Shown piece after piece: positions 12,700 to 25,289 of a DNA stretch of 64,000 bases. The notes beneath the pieces are model-generated. The model did no database searches, was not told the DNA's origin, and saw nothing but the letters and a program-made list of their open reading frames with translations. The first letter of the stretch is position 1; each line of letters opens with the position of its first letter. Where the stretch lies: NCBI GenBank assembly GCA_021018815.1, contig JAITYX010000084.1:558001-622000 (forward strand). The letters run 5' to 3'. The position numbers and the translations under genes are program-made. Source of the DNA: Talinum fruticosum (taxonomy: Eukaryota > Streptophyta > Magnoliopsida > Caryophyllales > Talinaceae).

Positions 12700-13401
12700 C
12701 AAAACTCAATTACAACATGAATTACAACATCTATTTGTCTAATTATTCAATTAAAACATGAATTTGTTATAAAATTTACTTAGAAATTGAGGATTAGAGA
12801 TATATCTCAAAAGAGGTTAGAGATGAAGATGGATGATGGAGGTTCGGTGGTGGAGCTTGGGGTGTCGAGGTGGCGTTGGATGGCAGCGAATGGCGGCACT
12901 GGGGACAGCGGACGGTAGCCAAGGGAAGCACCCATCTTGACGGGCGGCAACAACTACAAGGGCTATTCGGCATAACGGCCCCTGCTAGAGCAAGACAGGA
13001 GGAGGAGGAGAGAGAAAGGAGCTGCTGGCGGTAGTAGAGGTGGCGGCTAGGGGCATCGGTTGTGGCTTGCTTGGCGGCGGCAGCGTGCTGTGGCTGGTGG
13101 TCAGCCGATGATAGCCGATAGGGACGACAGAGAGGGAGGTAGAAAGACGAGAGTAGAGATAATGGAGTTTGAGATTTAGAGTTTTAATTTTTGGAAGCAA
13201 TACCCTCCTCCCTCTTTTTACTTTGCTTTGCACGGTTCTAGTAGCTTCTTTCCTTCTTCTTTTTTTATTTTGTTTCAACTAGTGCTTATCTTATATTAGT
13301 ATTAATATCATGGATATATTTTTAGTCATACAAATGGCTTATTCTAAGCCACATAATTTTATTTATTTATTTAGTTATTTATTTATTTATTTATTTATTT
13401 A

Positions 13402-13473
<72 letters not shown>

Positions 13474-13731
13474 TTCCTTGTTAAGCAAATCGATTAACTT
13501 TTCAGATTAAAGCTGTGTGTTTCAAAATATGTGCATATCTATGAATTTATAAAATTTTTAAATAACTATCTATGTTTAAAGGTATTTATTAATTTGTAAC
13601 AAAATAAATTATATAATTTTATACATTAGTCATGTTTATAATTTCACGTGGCTCAGTGCTCTCTCAAACAATATTAAGATGATAAAATACAAATTTAGAG
13701 TAATTAAATATGATTAAGATTCGGGGTGTTA
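12700..13731 (-). mobile_element. Possible Gypsy-like LTR fragment
   Basis: On the minus strand a start resembling TAACACCCCGAATCTTAATC (from 13731) is the kind of sequence that opens many plant Gypsy LTRs. It is followed by AT-rich DNA and then a GC/CT-rich leader (12830-13280), the same architecture as the LTR-like blocks at 28601 and 42600. No 3' end, target duplication or coding domain was found, so the call is tentative. Confidence 0.35.
13361..13473. repeat. (ATTT)n followed by (ATT)n microsatellite
   Basis: A tetranucleotide run passes into more than 20 ATT units. The Leu/Ile/Tyr ORFs over it are artefacts. Confidence 0.9.
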
Positions 13732-13735
13732 CTGA

Positions 13736-15628
13736 AGGTATGAAAAAAGAGGGATGCTTTTCATTTCGCCCATCAAAAAGAGGACCTCTACTAATTGAAA
13801 AAGTGACTTTAAATTGTGTTAAATCAAACAGGAAACCAATAAGAAAATTACTAATTAAAGCGCTCAAACATGCTTTGAAAGCGATAAATAAAAGTAATAA
13901 ATAAAGTGATAAAAGAAAGTGGAAAATACATAAAAGTTACATCGGGTGGGGAGGAAAGTAAAACTATGACATCTTGAATCCAAAATACGTAAAGTAATAA
14001 AAGAATTGAAATTAAATAAAGTGAAAAACAAAATTCGGATGGTGGAATGACATCCTCAGGTAAACTCACCTGCTAGGCTTTAATCACGGTCTAACTTCTT
14101 AAGAGTGATAGTAGGACGATAACAAGCAAAAGAGTCAAAAGAAGGCCTTTTGTGAGTAATTTAGAAATGGGTACTTCAATGAAGTAAATGAGAGATAGAG
14201 AGAAGAGAATGTAGGAGAGAGTGAGGAAAAGAAATTTTCAGCTTAAGGGAGGTTTAAGGGAGGTTTTCTGTTGAAGTGATGCGAGCAATTGATTGGGAGT
14301 GGGAGGAGAGCCCCCTATTTATAGCAATTTTTAGGGTTGAAAAACCCTAAAAATTGAGCTCAGCTGTCGCCGCAGGTTAAAGATAAAACTAGGTTCGAAA
14401 TTTTCGAAATAGGATAAAGGAATAAACTAGATATTTGCTTGGCCAAAACGACGCCGTTCCAAGAGTCCCGTAAACCGAGGCGGGTCAAAACGTCATTGTA
14501 CCAACATTCGAGTGCATGTCACGCATTTAGCCGCTGAAGAAGAGTAATACAATGCGTTTAAACGAGGCTCGTGGAGCGGCATCGGTTCAGATCATGGTAT
14601 TGCGATCCGAACTTGATGTGGACCAGCCATTCAAGAAACTTTTCATTTTGGAACTTTCTATTTTTGGAAATTTTCTATTTTTTGAAAGTTTCTATTTTTG
14701 AAAGGTTTTTATTTTTGGTGCTTGTTGGCGTTTTGTGGGCTACTTGTCCTCCACTCTGCTTTAGTTCGATCTTGAACCTAGCATACAAATGAAACTGAGT
14801 TTTCATCAACGACCTAACAAAAATAAATAAAAGAGATAAGCATGACATTTTTCAGATGTCTATAAGTTACAATATAGAATTGGTTGAAATATTTAAATTT
14901 ATTTATCTATTTAACTAAATGCATTTTTATTTACGTTTTGGATGGTTATCATGTTATTTCATTGTCATTACAATGTTTGATGTGTACTTTGTCATCACTT
15001 GTCTTTTTGTTTTAGATATATGGTGCCATGATGGTGGAGGACTTGATTCAATGTTTGACTGATTGGATCTTTCGCACTATTGAATAAAAATTGAATCGAA
15101 TATTTCCCCTCATGTTTATTTCTTTTCTTTTTTCTTTTTTTAAGTTAAAGGAAGAATTTACACTTTTTAAAAAGTGACAAAATTTTGAAATTATTGAAAT
15201 TTTGTGAATTTGCTATTCTATGGTTAATTTCTTAATTTATAATTTTTTAATTCATAATTTCCTAAAAGTTATTATTTGAAATTGAATGGATACATGGCAA
15301 GCTTCCAATAATAAAGACCAGATTGAATAGTAACAAAGCATTTCAATCTAATTTTATGGGTATTTGGCCCAAATTTTAAAAGTGTTTCTAGACTTTACAA
15401 ATTGAAATTAGGTCAAACACTAACTTTTTAAAAAATTAAAATTATTTTTCAAAAGTGATTTTGGAATAAAACAGAAACGACAAATAACTATTTATATTTC
15501 TAATTTTTAGAAAAACTCCATCAACAATAGGAGTAATTACCCACAACATCATTCTCTCTTTCTCCTCACCTCTCTCTCTCCTCTTTTCCTACGTCCTTTA
15601 TCTCCTTTCTCTCCTCTATCTCTCTCTC
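13736..15628. other. Non-coding interval
   Basis: No gene is supported. At 14640-14720 a 15-17-bp word of the type GAAACTTTCTATTTTTG repeats about five times. A palindromic AGGGTTGAAAAACCCT lies at 14333-14348 beside a TATA-like CTATTTATAG. A CT-rich tract spans 15550-15630. Confidence 0.5.
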
Positions 15629-15631
15629 TAA

Positions 15632-15882
15632 GGTCCTGTTCGAAGTAGCGTTTATAAAAGTGTTTATAGCTACTAACCGCTAATAACCGTTCATAACTCG
15701 CTCATAAACACTCATAACCGATTATAACCGCTCATAACCGCTATAACAACTCATAACGACTCATAACGATTAGTTATAAGCTCGCTATAACAACTAATCC
15801 TAAACTCATATTATTATTATTATTATTATTATTATTGTTATTATTATTATTATTATTATTATTGCTCTCATTACTCCATGAC

Positions 15883-15923
<41 letters not shown>

Positions 15924-15976
15924 TAATATATTATAATAATAATTATTATTATTTTCATTATTGCTCTCAATACTTC

Positions 15977-16051
<75 letters not shown>

Positions 16052-16249
16052 ATTATTATTATCATTATAACCGCTCATAACCGATAGAATAGCTTATAAC
16101 CGCCATAAAACTCATAACGAGCTATAACCACTAATTATAACAGCTCATAACAGATCATAGCAGCTCATAACAGCTCATACCAGCTCATAACAGTTCATAA
16201 CCGCTATAAACTATAACCGTTAGTTTTAACGGTTGAAACGAACAGACCC
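15632..16249. mobile_element. MITE (Tourist/Harbinger-like) with TAA target duplication
   Basis: The ends read GGTCCTGTTCG (15632) and, on the other strand, GGGTCTGTTCG (16249). Both are followed inward by repeats of CTCATAACCG / GCTATAAC. TAA occurs immediately outside each end (15629-15631 and 16250-16252), as expected for PIF/Harbinger-related MITEs. The middle consists of long (ATT)n and complementary (TAA)n blocks that could fold back on themselves. There is no coding capacity. It sits about 460 bp upstream of the BRCA1 start codon. Confidence 0.75.
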
Positions 16250-16455
16250 TAAATTGTTTTATTTTATCTATTTTCTCTCTTTATCTCTTTTTAAAAAATT
16301 TGACTAAATAAATTAATTATTTGAAAAACTTTATGTAAGTAAAACATTTCAACTTTTCCTCCAAAAATTATTTTTTAAAAATACTTTTAAAAAGTAAAAA
16401 TAATTTTTAAAAAATTAGTTCAAACATGCTCTTCATTAAAATATTAAAAAACTCC

Positions 16456-16464
16456 TATAAAAAA
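16456..16464 (+). promoter_or_regulatory. Candidate TATA box of the BRCA1 homologue
   Basis: TATAAAAAA lies about 250 bp upstream of the start codon, with CT-rich leader sequence between. The position fits a plant promoter, but the region is AT-rich and the match may be chance. Confidence 0.35.
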
Positions 16465-16707
16465 TTCGGGAAAACGTGTTACGCGGGTTTACAAAATTTT
16501 GAAAACATTCGAATTTCCCACCGACTTGTTACGCAATGTTCTCTTTCTTTTATCCCCTTCACTTCCACTCACATTTCGCCTCCATCTTCTTTCAAACCAG
16601 CCAGTTCATACAGCTTCATCGAGAGTCTTTCAACATCAACATCAATTCTCAAACTCAAACAAAGCCCATCAATCTCCCCCTCCCCTCCTCCTAATTCCGA
16701 GTAAAGA

Positions 16708-19700
16708 ATGGCAGATGCATCTCATCTAGAAAGAATGGGGAGAGAGCTCAAATGCCCCATTTGGTAATTCTCTTTCTTCTTCATCACCCAGTTTTTGTTT
16801 TCTGCTTTTATTTTTTTCGCGTATCTATTTCGTCCCAATTCAGCAATTTTAGGGGAAAAATCTCAAGTTCAGTTGCTGAAACTGTAATTTTCGCAGCTTG
16901 GGTTTGCTGGATTATGCGGCATCCCTTTCCTGCAATCACGTTTTCTGCAAGTATGACCTTCCCGATCTTTTACTTTCCATTTTTTGGCATTATTGACTTT
17001 ATTTAATTGATTTTTTTAGTTCATGTATACAGAAATCTATGAAATCAAGCTCCAATTGCCCAGTCTGCAAAGTGCCTTACCAGCGTCGAGGTTTGTTTAT
17101 GCCTCATTAATCAATTACTGGATTCAGTTTTCATCCACAAAGTGTTTGTATTTATACCAAGCTTGCTGATACTCAAACTCTTGGTTGTATGAAAATTCGC
17201 TAGTATTATAAATCAAGTTTTCATGCCATTTACAATTCCTCATTACAAGTAATTTTATTTGCTTCTGTTTTGGCCATGTGGGGAATCATACATTAAGCAC
17301 CTTGTTAGTGATACAATGGAAGATCTTTGGAAAGGTTATTCCCAAGCACTTGGGCTAAGGCCATAAGGGAGCTTGCGATCTTATGACCAGCCTATTTTAA
17401 TTGATTTAACTGCTTCTATCCATTGAAAATCGCTTGTTAAACAAGCCATGTAAGCTGAATTAGTTCCCTAGGTATTGATGACTCGAAGAGTTTTCGAGCC
17501 AATTTGATGCTACCATATCCAAGAGGGATTTGCACTGTCCTAAGTTTTTAACAATCTGAGATTGAGTGATTAGAGTTACCGCATGGTTTATTTCAACTTC
17601 TGTTGTATCATTGCCTCTAAGTCAGAGCATCTTTCCAATGAACGAAGGGATTGTTAATTTGATTTACCAGGTTTATCTCAGGAAGTGTTCTTACATCTAA
17701 GAGTTTTATGCCATCTAGGTTACATGTGTTTGCCATTGTAGATCCAACCACCAAACGTCCTGTGAAATCGCTTGGCTGCTTCCCTGATAAATGGATTTAT
17801 ATGTTGCAGAAATACGCCCGGCTCTTCACATGGACAACCTAGTGAAGATATACAAGAACATGGAAGTTGCCTCAGGGCTTAATCTTTTGTCACCCAAAAC
17901 CCAGTGACAACTAAATCATCAGGTAATGTAGCTGAAACACATTATGGAACATCAACGTGCATGTCTCAACAGTGAAAAGGCCACTTATACAGTTGTGGCA
18001 GGAAGAGGTTGATTTTTTTCCGTGTCTGAACTTGTGACAATGCCTTTTGTTTTTCCTCAGTTGATTGAATATTATGGGATCCATTAACTAATGTTAGGTT
18101 AAAGTATACTTTAAGAAGGCGATATATTATGTCCTCCCCATGAACTTTGATGCATATGTTACAATTAGGGAAAATGAAAGAGTGGAAAAGCAACTTGGAT
18201 CACTAACAAAAGAACACACTCAGGTCATCAAGTTTATATATTGCCTCTAATCCGTTCCATGTCTTCTCAAAATGTACGGTTCTTGAGCCTACGTTAAAGA
18301 GCCTATTAGCTGCTTCATCCAATCACCCATAACCATTCCAAACACTATTTTTCTTCTAGGCCTTGTAGAAATTCTCGTACTATATCATTGAGCGTTCCTA
18401 TTAAACTGGGAAAGGAAAATTGCCTGCACAATGAACATACTCCTGAATTCATTCTTCAAATTTATCTCTTGTTGATATTGAGTTTCGAGACCCAAGGTTT
18501 CAATTCAGTATTCGTTTGCAAAATAAATTGCTAGAATCTCTTCTTGGATGTATTTTTGCCACATATAAAAGTGCTACAGATAGCAATTGGGATTTCCTGA
18601 TTCAAATCCTGTCCAATTTTAAAGAGAGAGATATTGGAAACGAGTGAGAATGGCTTAGAAGTGGGCAAACTAGGTAAGGCAAGTAGAGAAGTAGTAGAAA
18701 AGAAGAAAGGCTTTATTTTACAACCGGCTGTTAGCTGTTTGTTTCAGTTGTCTATTTATTAAAAAAATGTTTAGTAAAATTAGTTGTATTCAACAAAGTT
18801 GTTTGGTAAAAATTCATTTATGCCCATAACTCAATTTTATAATCTATTTAAACATTATTGTTTAATTATTGCATATTTATTTTTCTTCTCAATATTATGT
18901 GATAAATAATAGAGCACTTGTATCTCTACTCAACTGTGGTTACGAAAATATTTTTGTTTATTATTGACTTGATTTTATTTTTAATAATATATTTAAAATT
19001 TATATAATAAAACTATTTATTTTTTATGATTAGCAATGGTAACGAGATATGATTCTTTTAACTCTATCCTAACCTAATTATTAATAATGACTCTTAAATT
19101 CATACCAACCTATTTTACCTATTTAAAAGTAATTCAAATCTTAGTTTAAAAAGCGCGCCTAGGGCGTGTCTAGACTCACAAAAGCCCAAAGCAAGTTGAA
19201 AAACTGTGGTAAGGAACTAAATCTTTTTATAATGCTAATAAGTAACCTTTTTTTGATAACTTAGGTAGAATCCTTATAAGAAGGGCTACTTAATAATTGT
19301 TCTACTTATCCTTTTTTTTAAAAAAAAGTAATTTTTTAATCACGTTAATAAGTAACCTTGTTTAGACACAAAAGTTAAGCAAAAGTTATCCTGAATTTTT
19401 CAATGACTAGAATGCTTCCTAGATCCGTAATTCCGCGTTGGGTTTGTTGTTTTTCATCTGCATCAACCAATGGTCAAGATGCGATTCCTCTAGTTATTTG
19501 TTAGATTTGCTGCTTAACAATCATGTAACTTTTTGCTTGGACTGGATATCCAAAGAAGCTAAAGAACTGATAAAATGAAAAGGGAGAGAACAATACAAAC
19601 AATCACATGTGCAAATGAATGGGTTGCCTAAACATAGGGATCTTAGATGTGTTCGTGTTGATACTGTTGACATCCAAAGTGATCAAGGTTTAAAAGCACA

Positions 19701-22700
19701 ACATATATCCCTGAAGGTTCTGCCTCCAGTTGTCAGCCTTGTGTCTCAGAATCTGTATCATGACATTGTATCTTAATGTCTGTGAATTCATTTCTGCATA
19801 ATATTTAACTTCAAACTGGAATATTCAAATTTTGAGATATCAGTATTTAACATTTGGCATGTTCTCACCGATGTCCTGTCATATTATTACAAGAATTGCA
19901 CTAGTCAGTCTTATATGTTCCTTTACCAGGAGTAGAACTATAGTTATTCTATTCTGAATTCTGTGGTTGACCGCTAGACCAGATTTAAAGTGCAGTTTGT
20001 TTGTTATTTGTTTGAGTGGTTTACCTTTGTTTTTTTCTTCTTGTAGCAGGTCCAGAAGAACAGACAGAAGGTGGTGGGGATGCTGGAGTGCAAGAGAGTG
20101 GCTTAGTAAACTCAAAGACAGTAAAGCATCAAAGAAAGGAGGGACGATTGACAAATTCATTGTCCAAATCAAAGCGCAAAAATTCAGGTCGTAACAGAGG
20201 CAAACCTTCTTTTCTGACAAATAAAAGAGTTCAAGTGCCACAGCCTCCCAACACTGTGACTCCCAGACAACAAGCAAAAAATGAAATTGGAAAGACAAAA
20301 ATGATCAATGAACTTATGGACAACAGCTCAAGCTCACCATGCGGACAACTTCCAGATGGCTCGACCCTTTCACCTTTCTTCTGGTTACGAGAAGATGAAG
20401 ATGTAGAGAAGTCTAGTCAGCAAATCAAGATGGATAATTTGACCAGCACACCGGCAAAAGTTCCTTCCTTTAGTGATATCAAGGATTCAGATGATGATGT
20501 GCCAATGTCCTCAAAAGTATGTAAAGCAGTTTCATGTCTATTATTCATGTCGGCTGCAGTGCTTCAGTACTAGGCCAAAAGATTTGATTTATTGTCTCCT
20601 TTTGGGTATGTCCACTTATTCACTGAACTGTCTTGGTAGGAGGGAACTCTCAGAAGATGCAACAATGCAGATCTTTTCGACAGTGAGATGTTTGAATGGA
20701 CACAAAGAGCATGCTCTCCTGAGCTTTGCTCAAGTCCAGTCAAGGTGCAGGTGATGATACATTATGTGATGCTGATCTCTTGTCCTTTCTGTCTTTTAAA
20801 ATTTATCAGGCATTGCATGCTTTTCCCTTCTGTAACCTTCAATGGGTCTATAAAAAAATGCAGCTAGCAGCCGTAGATGAATTTGACAGAAGGCTAGAAA
20901 AGTTTGAAGAACCATTGAAAAGTGTAGTTCTGAATAAAAAAGTAATCACAGAGCACCTGCAATATGTCAGTTCCTTGGAAGAGAGCAGTATCAGGGTTAT
21001 TGATCCTCATAATAACTCCTCTCCCGGGAGCAGAAGTGGTGATGACCAAAATGGCAAGCAAGGTAGGAAGGAAAGCAATAGAAGTCATACTAAGCGTAGA
21101 AAGAAAAACATGGTGCAAGTAAGAGAGGGCCCTGATAATTGGGAAACAAATGAGTTCTTGCAGGGCCAAGGATGTGAGTCTGAATTAGCTTTAGTCAATT
21201 CCTCTCAAACAAGATGTGTCCGGTCATCTGATTTGGCATTGCCAAATGAAGTTAATGATCTTTTCTCTTGGTTGCCTGGTTCTTCGGACTGTAAAAGAGG
21301 TTTTAATGAAGACAAGTTGAAGAAGCGCAAGAGCATGAGGCAGAGCAATAGAATTGTTACTAAAAAGCAGAATCTTGTGACGTCTGGTATAATTGATGAA
21401 GCCATTGTTTCTCATGATAGAAGACATGAAGATGTAGCATCAAAATCTTATATATCTATGGGAATTTCCGTCAAACAGTCATGCTATCATGAAGAGGGAA
21501 CCACTGGTTGCACAAGCAATCGCAACAAGAAAAGATATCGCCAACAAATAAGGTGTGGGATCAAAGACAAAACTTCTGAAGGTGATTTTTGTAGAGAGGC
21601 AGTTGAAAATGGAGATGTTCATCTTGAGGTTGTGGCACCAGCTGAAGGGGACAATGATAAAAAGTTACTGGCAGTCACCATCAAAAAGTTACGTTGGCAG
21701 AAGGGGATGTTTATCCTCAAAGAGACATTCCTATCTTGAACAAATGTGATGTGAATTCTACTAAATGTGCTTTTTGCCAGTCAACAGAAGAGACAGAGGT
21801 ATTATCTTGTGTCACATTAAAGTTTACACACAGATTTCTCTATAAAATTTTAATGAAATAAAGCTTGATCCTAAGACATTCAAACTGTTACTTGAAAATA
21901 ATGATGAAGGCTTCTGGGGAGATGGTCCATTATTCTCAAGGTAGACCAGTTTCAGAAAGTAACAGTGCAGGCTCTGTCATCCACTCACACAGAAACTGCG
22001 CCGAGTGGTATGTTGCTTCAAACATCGAAGGAAATTTCTTCCCTCTCACAGTTTTGCTGCTTATGCACTTATTGTATCCAAATTAACAGTTTCTGTTTCG
22101 CAAATGTCAAAAGCAAATGCTTGTGCTGTAAAAGCACCTGAAAGTGTTGCAGTATTGCTGAATCTGCGTATTTCATGTTCATAAGTGAAGTTGTGTTCTA
22201 ATGATTGTACTTTTGCAGAAGTTTATGTCATGCTGAAAAAGAAATGCAGTATTAATATGATATTTTTATCATAATTTCTCCAATATAAATATTCATCTTG
22301 CCCACCTCCCTACTAAATCCTTTGTGGTATGTGCATTAGTAAGCTTTCTACCTCCTCATATGGCCTTTCTTCTATAGTACCACTTTCTCCAAGGTGACCA
22401 AAGCTTATAGATCTTTCACAAATCTAGCACTGGCAAAAATTCAAGTTCAGCTCAAAATCAGGTTGAACAAATCGGTCATTGGACGAAGTTTTTATCCAGT
22501 ACCCGATTTCTTGCGGGTCGGACAATTCGGACAAGCATAAATTCGGGTTAAAATCGGGTTCGGACAATAGAAATATGAAAATTTTATGTCCAAATTTAAA
22601 ATTCGGACAAAAAGTCTTACTCGGACCCGGTTTTTTTGGGTCGAACGAATTCGGGTAATTGGATCGGACAAAATTTTGCAGTGCTACACAAATCGGCATG

Positions 22701-25289
22701 CGGTACTGTTAAATTTTGGATTTCCAATAATTATAGGCAGTCTCGTGACTCTAGATGTATTTACAAGGCAAGTGATCACATGTATCGTTGCAGTAGATAT
22801 GCTCCTTTTTGACTGATAAAAAATATTGGTATTTACCATTGTCATGACATGCAGGGCCCCCAATGTTTATTTTGACAATGATGTTGCTGTCAATCTTGAA
22901 GAAGAATTGGCACGAAGCCGAAGGATTAAGTGCTCTTTGTGTGGTATGAAGGGGGCAGCTCTTGGTTGCTATGAGAAGAGTTGTCGAAAGAGTTTCCATG
23001 TCCCTTGTGCCAAGGCACTTTGGGACAGTCGCTGGGATAGTGTAAGTGCTTAATTTGTGAGTCTGTTTGCTACTAGAAAAATAGGGCATGCCTCACACTG
23101 TCTTTGCCACTCTTCCGGCAGGAGCACTTTGTCATATTATGCCCACTTCATGCCTCTTTGAAATTGCCGTGTGAACTCTCCACTTCTCCGCCGAAAAAGA
23201 AAAATCCAATCAGAAAGGGTATTAATGTTATCTAATCTTAGCTGCATTCTATCTTGAATAGATGTTTGAAGGTAAGTTTGTGCATGAAGTCATGCTATAC
23301 ATGATTTTGTCCCTGCAGGAACAATCTGAACCAAGAAACTCAACCTGCTGGTAGTCACGATACTAAAAGAAATTTGAGGAATTTTCGCCGATCATCCGAG
23401 AAAGTAGTTCTCTGTTGCTCAGGTCTTTCAACTGTAGAGAAGGTAGAGGGGAAGTTCTTACAATATTAGTTTGTAGACAACTGAGTATTTGAAATTTTTC
23501 TCCCTTTTTTCCTCCCTCATGAAAAAGCTACTTCTACAGGAAACTGTTTCTGAGTTTGCTAAGACATCTGGAGCTGTAATATCAACAACCTGGAATTTGA
23601 CTGTTACCCATGTTATTGCATCAGTGAATGAGAATGAAGCATGTAGAAGAACCCTTAAAGTGTTGATGGGAATTCTGGAGGGAAAATGGATTCTAAGCAT
23701 CAAATGTTAGTGCATTTGTGCCTGTTCATTGTAGTATATACCAAATTAAGTTCTGGACTGAAATCTGCATAACGAATATCTGGTGCTCTGGCTTCTCATT
23801 TATCTGAGGTCAATCTTGTTGAGTTTGCAGGGGTTGAGGCTTGTGTGAAGGCTACAGAATTAGTTGATGAGGCTCCCTTTGAAATCAGCTCTGACATTCA
23901 TGGAGTCCGGAATGGCCCTCTTCTAGGGAGATTAAGACTTATGAACAAGGTATTCTACATCATAGTGCATTTTGTTTTTTCATCACCATCATAGTACATG
24001 TTTCTTGTATTTCAGAAATGCATCTTTGATTCCTGAAAATTTATGTTGTCTATGTCAGGAAAAAAAAAGGGAAAAAGATTTCACCAGTGACCAATGACCA
24101 TGACTAAGTTTCGAATTTCTTTGAAAAACACCTTGTGAAAGACTGTAGACAAGGGCCTGAAATTTTCGTGCTTTCTGAATTGTGTTTGCTAGTTTGACAA
24201 TATTGAAAGTGGTATAGTATATCAACCAAGTACTGTTTAGTTGATCATTTGGACTGCATTTGATCCTATGTTAGGCTGCCAATCAAATCTGAAAATTGTT
24301 TTTGATGTTTTTTTTCCCAACCAGATACTCCTACCTTAGAAAGACAATTATGCAGTTAGAAGAACACTAATACAAAAAAACAAATGCAAAGTGGTGAGGG
24401 AAGAGTGGCAAGGATACAAAATATACACTGATTAATATGAATGAAGAATAAAGGAAGGAAATCTAAAATTAAGAATATTATAGTGTTTGGAAATTGATTG
24501 TATTTTGATATTTTTGTGTAATTTTCATAGGTTATTTTATATGATATTCCAGAAAAGTCAAATTTATGTTATTTAGGAATATTTTAATGAGATTTACTTT
24601 GCTATACTATTTAGGATAGATTTAGGTAAGATGTTAGCTTGTTTTGCAAATCATAGAGGGATAAGAGTCTTAGATCCAGAGTATATGTCCTAGTTTGTTA
24701 TTATGCCTGGATGAATACTAATGATTGATAATTGAGTCACATGAAAGTCATATTTTCCCCTTTTCTATCCCTCTGGCCGCTTCCTATGCTGTTCTAATTT
24801 CCCCTCTTCCTTTCCAAATTCTTTCTCCTCTTTTCTGTCCAAATCTCCTCTTTCCCCATTCTGTCACTGATAAGGGGAGGGGCAGCTATGTAACTCACAC
24901 AGCATCACTCATTTCTGCTAACTCTGTGACTGACAATGTCTTATAACTTACAGCAACCAAAGCTGTTTGCTGGATTCAAGTTCTACCTCAGTGGAGATTT
25001 TGCACCTTCTTATAAGGGGTACTTACAAGACCTTGTTATTGCTGCTGGAGGTACTATACTGCACAGGAAGCCTATTACAGAAAGCGATGGCAGAGCTGCA
25101 TCCGTGCCACGAACTATCATATTCTACAGTGTTGAGCTGCCAGAGACGTGTGATCTTAGAAAGAAGGATATGATTCTAGCGCGCAGATGCTCTGATGCAG
25201 TAGCTCTTGCAAGCTCGACCGGGTCAAAGGTGGCAAATAACTTATGGGTTCTGAATTGTATAGCTGGGCACAAATTACAGGATCTGTGA
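16708..25289 (+). CDS. BRCA1: BRCA1 homologue (RING, extended PHD, two BRCT), 14 exons with three apparent frameshifts
   Basis: Exons by GT-AG and frame: 16708-16763, 16897-16950, 17020-17090, 17810-17922, 20050-20516 (alternative start 20047), 20640-20750, 20864-21798, 21910-22007, 22855-23041, 23122-23218, 23319-23442, 23540-23705, 23831-23949, 24954-25289 (TGA 25287-25289). The protein would be about 978 residues, close to plant BRCA1 (Arabidopsis 941). The RING is C16, C19, C31, H33, C36, C39, C50, C53, with MADASHLERMGRELKCPIC at the start. A mid-region motif LSPFFWLRE is shared with plant BRCA1. The extended PHD spans exons 7-10 (CAFCQ, HRNCAEW, CSLCGMKGAALGCY, FHVPCAK, ILCPLH). BRCT1 is in exons 11-13 (VTHVIASVNEN, LEGKWILSIKW) and BRCT2 in exon 14. 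The family is a nuclear RING ubiquitin ligase partnered with BARD1 in homologous-recombination repair. Exons 4, 7 and 10 are each 1 nt too short for frame, always in a T or A run; as written, translation stops at 17905-17907 after 92 residues. This is an assembly error or a broken allele. Confidence 0.93.
17923..20046 (+). other. Intron 4 of the BRCA1 homologue
   Basis: This 2.1-kb intron has no coding exon I can support. It holds AT-rich sequence and small ORFs only. The 3' end has tandem acceptors, TAG then CAG (20044-20049), which would add or omit one codon. Confidence 0.75.
22008..22854 (+). other. Intron 8 of the BRCA1 homologue, with degenerate GGGTCGG-type repeat
   Basis: At 22440-22700 words such as AAATTCGGGTT, GGGTCGGACAA and TCGGACAAAA recur on both strands. 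This is a low-complexity repeat style seen again near 26160-26420 and 48100-48310. No coding content was found. Confidence 0.6.
23950..24953 (+). other. Intron 13 of the BRCA1 homologue
   Basis: This 1.0-kb AT-rich intron separates BRCT1 from BRCT2. Nothing further is recognised. Confidence 0.7.

Noticed and set aside
15806..16078. Asn/Ile/Leu-rich ORF on the minus strand
   Set aside because: It translates the ATT/TAA blocks inside a MITE, with no domain or start context.
20894..21427. Minus-strand ORFs opposite BRCA1 exon 7
   Set aside because: Shadows of a long real exon; no splice context or homology.
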